Source: Hypomesus transpacificus (Eukaryota > Chordata > Actinopteri > Osmeriformes > Osmeridae). From it: a stretch of DNA of 64,000 bases. Shown here in pieces: positions 56,774 to 64,000 of the stretch. The notes beneath the pieces are model-generated. The model saw nothing but the letters and a program-made list of their open reading frames with translations. It searched no databases and was not told the origin of the DNA. Location of the stretch: assembly GCF_021917145.1 (NCBI RefSeq), contig NC_061083.1, positions 575,951 through 639,950 on the forward strand, written 5' to 3'. Numbering within the stretch: position 1 is the first letter of the stretch; each line of letters starts with the position of its first letter. Made by a program: the position numbers and the translations under genes.

Positions 56774-57869
56774 CAGGGTCGGACTGGCCATCGGGAGACT
56801 CGGGAGATTTCCCGAACGGCCGGTCAAACAAACAGCCGCTACGGCCACGGCACTATTGAAGAAAAAAATATCCTAATAGTTTACGCTCACTTGAGGACGG
56901 CCTTAAAACCAAGCAACTGTTTAAATGGAGCGATCCAAAATCCAAAGGGTAGGGGTAGGCATTTCCCCACGTAAACTTGAACGGTGCACTTGTCCGTCCA
57001 TTTTACAAATCACGATTGGTCAAAAATCAATTGTTTTTCGGGTACAGCTAATTTGTTGGAGCTATTTAGCTAACATCGTTGGTTCTTTAGCAAAGAAATG
57101 GAATCGAAATGGAAAGGAAAAGAAAAGGAGAAAAAGGTGGCGCTGAAAAAGCTAGAGATAAAAAACACAACGGACACTGCAAGCAAATGCTGCACGATGT
57201 AGAAGTATAGAATAAATGTTTAGGCCGTCAAAAGACGGAAGACAGTTTGCAGCCCGACGATGAGGCTGTAAAAGAGGCGCCAGGTGCAAGCAGCTGTAAG
57301 CAGCTGTATTTTCGACATTTCGAAAATTAAAATATCAATCCAAACCATATTGTTTTAATTTTTCTAAAAACATTATACATTTGTTAGTACTGTTAGCCAA
57401 TATATAAGCTATACGTTTTAAATGAAGTAAAATAAATGACGGCACTCATCTAAATATGCACAACATGTTTTTTGACTTTAAATAATAAATGTGCAATGTG
57501 GCTCAAATATGATTGTCTTGATTTTCTGTTCTGTGTAATAAAGCAGCCACAGGTGACACAGGGCAAGAGATGGAGGCTGCTGTGGTGACAGGGTCCAGTG
57601 GAGAGACTATGTCAGGTGCAGCACTAAATCTGTACACAATAGAGTTAGTCTGATAACAGGGTTATGGAAATGTGTTTGTTGAATTGATTGTCATTATTGA
57701 ATATAGTTAACTGATTATTGTTCTTTTGCTACATCAAATAGCAGATGCAGAAACAGAGACAAGTATGGAAAAAGAAGGTGAGGGAGAAAGTGAAGGGGGG
57801 GGGGGGGGGGGATGGGCCGGTCTCTGTTTCAAAGTCCAGGGCTTTTTTTGCGATCCCAGTCCGACCCTG
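56774..57869. mobile_element. Non-autonomous hAT element
   Basis: Inverted ends CAGGGTCGGACTGG (56774) and CCAGTCCGACCCTG (ending 57869) are perfect over 14 bp. They are flanked by CTGCTAGC (56766-56773) and CTACTAGC (57870-57877), an 8-bp duplication with one change, as hAT elements make. A short frame at 57108-57209 starts MERKRKGEKGGAEKARDKKH, like the basic N-terminus of hAT-encoded zinc-finger proteins; the rest of the transposase is missing. G17 run at 57795-57811. Confidence 0.85.
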
Positions 57870-57877
57870 CTACTAGC

Positions 57878-58779
57878 CTACGTATTACTTTCCAGCTCCG
57901 AAAATATCAAATCCCAGCCAGTCCATTTCCCAAATCCATTTGACTTGCCTTACACTAACGAAATTTCTCCATGTCATGTTTTCCCTATACCTTATAAGTC
58001 AATGAGTGAGTTAGCAGCGCGACATCAGACTAACGTTTAGCACATATTTATGGATGGTAAATATACAGTTTTTTGTTAACATAATCCCTGATATAACGAC
58101 TAAGTGAATTACACTATGATTTTGAATTGTAGAATTTGTGGGAATTTCGATTTCAATACTATGCAGTTTGTATCCACTTTTGACAAGCTAGCCGACAGCA
58201 ACCTGTACAGGCTAGCATGTTGCTTTACAGCAAACTGGAATAGCAGTCAGTGACAGGCTTGTCAAACGTACCAAAGCTTTGACGGTGTTTTGGGCTACGT
58301 TCCTGTTCTCTGAATTGGGCTATCTAGCAAGTTATTTTAGAGTCCTGCCATTTGTTCTTTCATCCTTCATCAGTTTCATCCCTATGGAATTGCGTTGCTG
58401 TTGTATTTTGCAGTATAGTGGCCAAAAATGAACGAGACTTGAGCAGCTTACATCTAAAAAAGTAAAAAGTTTCTGGATATTAGACATTATTAACAGAGTA
58501 TAGTTCATTTAACATGTTTTAAGGTACAGGACACCAGACTGACATTAATAGCTCTTAACTGACATTGTGAGTGAATGTATATGGGTAAGATGGGGTAAGC
58601 CCAACACAGAAAGTCCCACAGCTGCCCCCCCAATGTTTGATTGAGTATTTCACCCTTGTTTGGAAGCATGACACAACAGTTCTCGTAAGGAAACCAGTTT
58701 TAGGAGGAAAGCATGACGGACATTTGGAGAATCTAAAGTATGTGACAATGATTTAACGTTGGTTAACATGGGATTCCTC
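57878..58779. other. Intergenic, nothing recognised
   Basis: AT-rich with no clear feature. It may belong to the older sequence into which the hAT element jumped (56650-56765 carries GGGGGACATGTCCCCC, a palindrome). Confidence 0.35.
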
Positions 58780-58830
58780 CACATTCTCATTCTCATTCTC
58801 ATTCTCATTCTCATTCTCATTCTCATTCTC

Positions 58831-58920
<90 letters not shown>
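58780..58920. repeat. (CATTCT)n followed by (CT)n
   Basis: About nine 6-bp CATTCT units (58780-58832), then about 44 CT units (58833-58920). This is a long homopurine/homopyrimidine tract, able to form triplex DNA and prone to length change. Confidence 0.95.
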
Positions 58921-58925
<5 letters not shown>

Positions 58926-59616
58926 ACTTACAAAACATCTTGTCCCTAGAAAGCTTTTAGGACTAAAGGGGACTGTCTGTAAGAGAGAGAGGGGGAGGGG
59001 AGACAAAAAGAGTGGGGGATGAGGAGAGAGACAAAGAGAGAGAGAGAGCATACATGCTACATGTATGCAGGTCAATGCTGAGAGACAGATGGAACCATCA
59101 GGGATTGTAAACCAGCACAGAGGGCAGGTCCATAGGCTTAGATTAGGGGAGGTGATAGAAGGGGTCTATCTGCCTGTTGAAGTGCTGCAGCCACTTGGCA
59201 CATGGCCCTGGTCACACCTGCAGCACATCAGGTGATTAGGGGAGGGCATAAAAGGGAGCCAGCCCGAGGCTGCATGGAGAGAAAAAAGGAGGAACAAAAG
59301 ACCAGAGAGACAATCTTGGAGGAGCGTTGTTCAGCAAAAGAATGGCTGGAAAAATACCTCTCGCTCAGATTTTAACTCCCGCAAGACCATACCACATGAA
59401 GGCCAACAGAACCTGGACAGGAAGAACCCTGATTTAAAGTTTGTCCCACTACCCTTACCCTGACATCCGTTATTAAAGTCCTGTTTCATTGTGCATCGGG
59501 CCTTCTAGTACCCTGGGTTGCTACACACCATGCATCCTCTCAATCTCCCTTTATCACATGAAGTCCATTCAAGGCTATCAACAACCACTGAAAACAAGCT
59601 CTTTCAAAACATGCTT
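58921..59616. other. Intergenic, nothing recognised
   Basis: GA-rich near 58981-59050, then unique-looking sequence. Confidence 0.4.
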
Positions 59617-59617
59617 G

Positions 59618-59681
<64 letters not shown>

Positions 59682-59697
59682 ACTGCCTGCCTGCCTG
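59617..59697. repeat. (GCCT)n microsatellite
   Basis: About twenty units with one GACT interruption, just upstream of SINE copy 3. Confidence 0.95.
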
Positions 59698-59744
59698 TCA
59701 CATGTATTGTAAGTATTTATGTTTGTATGTATGCATGTCTTTCT

Positions 59745-59935
59745 GGGAGTCAGATGGCTGACCGGTTAGCGAATCGGGCTATTAATCAGAAGGTTGCCGG
59801 TTCAATTCCAGGTAATGCAAAATGACGTTGTGTCCTTGGGCAAGGCACTTTACCCTACTTGCCTCGGGGAATGTCCCTGTATTTACTGTAAGACACTCTG
59901 GATAAGAGCGTCTGCTAAATGACTAAATGTAAATG
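59745..59935 (+). mobile_element. tRNA-derived SINE, copy 3
   Basis: Starts GGGAGTCAGATGGCTGACCG, has B-box GGTTCAATTCC (59799-59809), the 'ccttgggcaaggcacttta' block, and the tail 'gagcgtctgctaaatg'. TTCT flanks both sides. Confidence 0.87.
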
Positions 59936-59939
59936 TTCT

Positions 59940-61200
59940 CACTGCTCTTTCTCTTTCCTTCCCTTTCTCACTCTCTCTCTTTCTCTATCCCTCACTTTCT
60001 CCTCCCTTCATCTCTCAGTTTGACTCATCAGCTCCATATTGGCCTGTAGAACATGGTATGCTGTGTCACGTACTCGACTAATGGAGGCAATGAGAAACAG
60101 CAACTAACCAAATCACTGATTACCAAGTACCTGGGACAATGTGTGCCAGCAAATGTCAATATAGCTAAACATAACAAACAGTCAACTGCTAGCTTTCTGC
60201 CATAGTTACCATGGTTATGTATTTCCAAACAAATCAAAATGTATTTGGACAAAGGACATGGGCTCTTGTTCTTATGATAAATAAAGGTGCAGTTGTTTAC
60301 TGTAGAACTGTGTTACCCTCAAATCTGATAAAGAAATTACCCACTGGGGTCAATTAGACCCCAGCTAATTTAAACCTCCAGAATATATTGCACTACTATG
60401 GACACATTTTCAAATCCCCATCAAATCTTTGTTTTATAATATTTAGTATAGATTTTTGTAATTTATAACATTTATAAGTATTCCAAAGGTTTGCTGTTGC
60501 TTCTCCTTTTGACTTGTAGACTCCTGCCAAAATTAGCAACCCAATGGAGGCTTGCAAGTCAGGCACATCGAAGTATTTTCAACCATCCCCATACACACTT
60601 CTACCCTCTAAGTTTATCATTTGAAGTATATTCTTTTCAATTGATGGTGTAATGAAAAGCTCAAATGCTGATTTTATGTCTTGGATTTGGTTGACAGCAT
60701 ATTTAATGGGCCCTGGAACCATTTTGATGACTTAAGCAGCATTGCGTCCATCTGTCGTTCAAGTGGGGAGCGGGACCATGATTACTTTCCATTTTTGGAA
60801 GGTAATGGGTTTGCTGATGGTTGAGAGACAACAGGAGGGGCAACACTAGGAAACTCATTCATGCAGGAATGCATCATAATCAGTGTCCTCCTCAATATTA
60901 TCAACCTTTCTCAGACACATTCTCCTCACTTTCACTGTCAAAAAACTGTGACAAAATCTAATTGACAGAAAATCTTTGCTTATTCAAATGAAAGAGATAG
61001 AGAACATAAAGAGAGAGCACACAAAATAAATGGTTTAGAAGAGCTTCTGTTCACACCTTTATAATGTTTGCTCCTCCACTTTGTTTGGTAAACCATGAGA
61101 ATGATGTATTTCTTGTGTATATCACTCAACACTACTGATATCATGGGGGTATCATCTGGCCTAGGCCACAATATACCCAGGGTATAATTTAGCCCAGGCC
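59940..61200. other. Intergenic, no gene seen
   Basis: Short TC-rich start, then AT-rich sequence. Nothing recognised. Confidence 0.4.
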
Positions 61201-61204
61201 ACTT

Positions 61205-62195
61205 TAACCCCAGGTATAGTCCGGAATGGGGGGTATACTATGGCCTGTTACACCGGGATCCAGGTTTGGTTTTTTAAGTAGGGGTTTAATAATTGCTTGT
61301 TTAAAATTGTCATGGATTTGGCCAGTTACGATAGATTCATTAATAATACTAAACATGGGTGGTCCAAGAATAGGGAGGAGTTCCTTAAGAAGTTTGGTAG
61401 GAAGGGGGTCTAGAAGGCAACTGGTGGGTTTCGATTAATCTATCAGCTTTAAGGATGCTTCCAAAGAGATTTGGGTGAGATTTGAAGTGGGTGAGAGCCT
61501 CAACATGCAGCCTGCTTGTGTAACGGGTGTGAACCTGTGAAACTCACTCCTCAGGTATGTAATGGGCTACCCGCGTCAAAGAATAGCTAGCTTTTCTTTG
61601 GCGTAGCTGGTAGTGGTCGCGCTTGGCAAGTCAGAGGTCATGCGTTCAAGCCCAGCGAGTGGCGAACAACGCCTTGTAGTGACGGAGCGTGGCCACGTCC
61701 GTTACATACCGTCACATTGGTGCCATGACCCGGATTCACGAGGTTAGCACAAGCTAACTGCCGGGGTGAATTTCAGAGGGGTGAATGTAACGGGTGTGAA
61801 CCTGTGAAACTCACTCCTCAGGTATGTAATGGGCTACCCGCGTCAAAGAATAGCTAGCTTTTCTTTGGCGTAGCTGGTAGTGGTCGCGCTTGGCAAGTCA
61901 GAGGTCGTGCGTTCGAGCCCAGCGAGTGGCGAACGGCGCCTTGTAGTGACGGAGCGTGGCCACGTCCGTTACATAGCGTCACGCTAGGTATAGAGGAAGA
62001 TTCGATGTTCAAGGCCATTGATTCAGGGATGGTCTGTAGTTTGTCCCTAATTGCATAGATGTTGTGGTTGAGGAATTCTAGAAAATCATTGGGAGAGAGA
62101 TCTGTACTAACACCGTATGTACTTTTCTTTGTGAGTCTTGCAATGGTATCAAATAGGAATTTAGCGTTGTGCTGGTTCTTTCTAATCAACAGTAT
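61205..62195 (-). mobile_element. LINE fragment interrupted by a miniature LTR element
   Basis: Minus-strand pieces: 62189-61988 gives KNQHNAKFLFDTIARLTKKS and DLSPNDFLEFLNHNI. After the insertion, 61514-61226 gives SRLHVEALTHFKSHPNL, then (shifted frame) LLKELLPILGPPMFSIINES and FKQAIIKPLLKKPNLDPG, the region entering the RT domain. The frame across the insertion site is restored exactly if the 465-bp insert and one copy of its 4-bp duplication are removed. Confidence 0.8.
61519..61983 (+). mobile_element. TRIM-like miniature LTR retroelement
   Basis: Two direct 198-bp repeats (61519-61716 and 61786-61983) differ at about six positions and begin TGTAACGG. They enclose 69 bp holding TGGTGCCATGACCCGGAT (61718-61735, like a tRNA primer-binding site directly after the LTR), a small GTTAGC/GCTAAC hairpin (61743-61758) and a purine-rich AGAGGGGTGAA just before the second repeat (polypurine-tract-like). 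The flanks CTTG (61515-61518) and CTAG (61984-61987) are a 4-bp duplication with one change. There is no gag or pol. Each repeat contains a tRNA-like stretch with A-box-like TAGCTGGTAGTGG and B-box-like CGTTCGAGCCC. Confidence 0.72.
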
Positions 62196-62199
62196 TCTA

Positions 62200-64000
62200 C
62201 GCTGGGCCTGATGAGGACTTGCTTGTACTCCAGTAAGTTGTCCTTCCAGGCCGGGCGGACAACCTCGCTACTGATTACTTTCAATAGTTTGTTAGTTTTG
62301 TTGACATTACATGTCTGTGAAATATATAAATATATTTTTTTTATGACAAATACCTCCCTCCCCTTGACATTTCTTTTGTCCTTATGTGCAATGATTTCCA
62401 GGGAATTTGCGTGCCTCAGTCACAATTCAGGGTTTATGCTTGCTCTGACTATCTTGTTTCTGACAAGGAACTGCTAGATAGTGCCTTGGACATGTTTGAT
62501 GTCATGTAATGGCAGAGTAATAACAAAACATTGTGGTTCTGGCTGCAAAGTGAAAGCCAAAACCATGAGGTTAGCCAACCACCTGTGTACAATAGGGGAG
62601 CTGTTTCATCTCACTCCATTGCCAACTCACCTGGTGGCATTTCTGCTCCATGAATTTTAATTATTCTCTTAATTCAGGTTTACGTTTTTATGTTCAATTT
62701 TCCTTGTATTAATCTTTAATTCAAATTCTCGGTTATCAGTTTTGATACACTGTGATCATAGGGAAGAATAGGAAGGTTGTCACATGACCTGCATGGATCA
62801 TGATGTTGATCTTAGTAAAGTCAGCAAGATTTGGGCAAACAAAGTAACACATTTGGATGTGGACAAATGAAAATAACACAGATCAAGTAAACACACTCAC
62901 ACACAAGTTGTTGTTATTCCACCGAGGGCACAGTGCACCTGTTGACAAAAACAGAGACAATAGAGTAAAATCACCAGATTCATCACGTGCCACTTCCTCA
63001 CCCGCTGCCTCCACCAGCCAATCCATGAAACCTTCTGTTTCCTGTTGTTGAGGAAAAGAGTGAAATCCACTCCACCCATTGGTCAGAGTGTGCACACTAT
63101 TTTGTGAGAGAGCAAAAGAGGGAGTGTAGCAAAACCGTGACCATTACTGAAAGCAACATTGATTGTGTATACTTGACAGGGAGAGTGAAATATTAAAATT
63201 GAGTTGTTATGCAGTTTGTCCTGTTGTGAACTGCTTTAGCAACACTGTTACACTTAATCTTTAATGTCAGTAAAGTGTATCGAACTGGACTTAGAAACAG
63301 TGAGAAAAAACAGAGAGAGAGACAGAAAGAAATAAAGAGGCAAGAGGAAAACAGACAGAGAGAGAGAGATAGTCAGAACAAGAATTAGGTCCACAGCTCA
63401 TTACTTCAGGATATGGTGGGCCTGCCTGTTCAGTCGAGGTTGGTTGTTCTTAATGTAAGCCCCCACAGAAAAGCCAGTGCGTAGACAGACAGCCCTTTCC
63501 TGGATTTCCTGTAGGAAGGAAAGGTGTGATCCCACACCCACTCTCGCAGCCAGGCAGCAGCACTGCTACTATCTGTACCACCTACAGACAGCTGCCAAGA
63601 GATGCTGGTGCACGCAAGAGGAGGATTTGAATAATATAAAACGACATTTCAAGCACCATTCCTGCTGTTGTTCACTGCATGCTGAGTCATTAGCAGGCGC
63701 GTTTGATGAATGAACTGTAAATGAGGGGGGAAACGATTAATTGATAAAAGTGTTTTTTAAATGTGTTTTATTGGATTGTGAGCAATCATGCCAATGTAGA
63801 AGAGGCTTTCTGCTTTTATATCAGCTCTGTTCCGCTCCCCACTCTCAGGTTTAGATAATGGATAAAACCTTGTCACTGGGTGTTCCATGAGAGAATAATA
63901 AGCAGTAATTTAAAGAAAGGCTTTATCAGTCAGTAGCAGACAAGAGTTTAAAAAAAGCTGTCTGAGTCCCTAGAGTGTTCCAGTTGAGGAACTCTCTACC
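62200..64000. other. Intergenic, no gene seen
   Basis: AT-rich, with GA-rich patches near 63301-63370. No coding or transposon sequence recognised up to the window end. Confidence 0.4.

Noticed and set aside
58650..59075. Frames with long RE, LS or MR dipeptide runs
   Set aside because: Products of the CATTCT/CT tract, open on both strands.
59489..59761. Frame with LPAC repeats
   Set aside because: Translation of the GCCT microsatellite.
61519..61983. Two tandem tRNA genes
   Set aside because: The A/B boxes are there, but the T-stem does not pair well and the similarity extends over 198 bp, well beyond a tRNA. The paired repeats with PBS- and PPT-like sites fit an LTR element better.

Overview
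This is a stretch of a ray-finned (teleost) fish nuclear genome. The evidence is spliced vertebrate genes with GT-AG introns, abundant CA/GA/CATA microsatellites, and teleost-type transposons (a Rex3-like RTE LINE, LINE/SINE copies ending in the common fish tail 'gcttttatccaaagcgactt', Tc1-like, hAT and Harbinger elements). I cannot name the species.

The left 26.5 kb holds four housekeeping genes. MRPL41 (+, 1156-1563) is a mitoribosome protein. DPH7 (-, 9 coding exons, 2206-5199) is a WD-repeat diphthine methylesterase. DIMT1 (+, 12 coding exons, 5994-9048) is the 18S rRNA dimethyladenosine transferase. KIF2A (-, 20 coding exons, 10790-26491) is a kinesin-13 microtubule depolymerase. I placed every splice site by hand from the translated exons; the joined exons keep frame and give predicted proteins of 135, 460, 306 and 704 residues. 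MRPL41/DPH7 and DIMT1/KIF2A are convergent, and DPH7/DIMT1 are divergent across about 0.8 kb. Three of the four genes serve translation (mitoribosome, eEF2 diphthamide, 18S rRNA), but nothing in the sequence shows co-regulation. In human, MRPL41-DPH7 (9q34.3) and KIF2A-DIMT1 (5q12) are on different chromosomes, so the junction of the two pairs is a feature of this lineage.

The introns carry a decayed Tc1/mariner-like element of about 2.4 kb with its own nested LINE tails (KIF2A intron 16), a small DNA transposon (intron 10), a 20-bp minisatellite next to a GC-AG splice donor (intron 8), a 68-bp perfect palindrome and a LINE fragment (DIMT1 intron 7), and a LINE tail (DPH7 intron 4).

The right 37 kb (26.5-64 kb) has no gene I can identify. 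It is a transposon and microsatellite landscape: an L2/CR1-type LINE (-), an almost intact Rex3-like LINE (+) with an 11-bp target-site duplication and two frame breaks at G9 runs, other LINE fragments, three tRNA-derived SINEs that share a tail with the LINE, a Harbinger-like element with a Myb-like coding relic, a hAT element with an 8-bp duplication, a foldback MITE, and long simple repeats. The most unusual item is a 465-bp miniature LTR retroelement (TRIM-like, 61519-61983). It has two 198-bp LTRs, a 69-bp interior with a PBS-like site, and a tRNA-like A/B-box sequence inside each LTR. It sits in a LINE reading frame whose continuity across the insertion fixes its borders.
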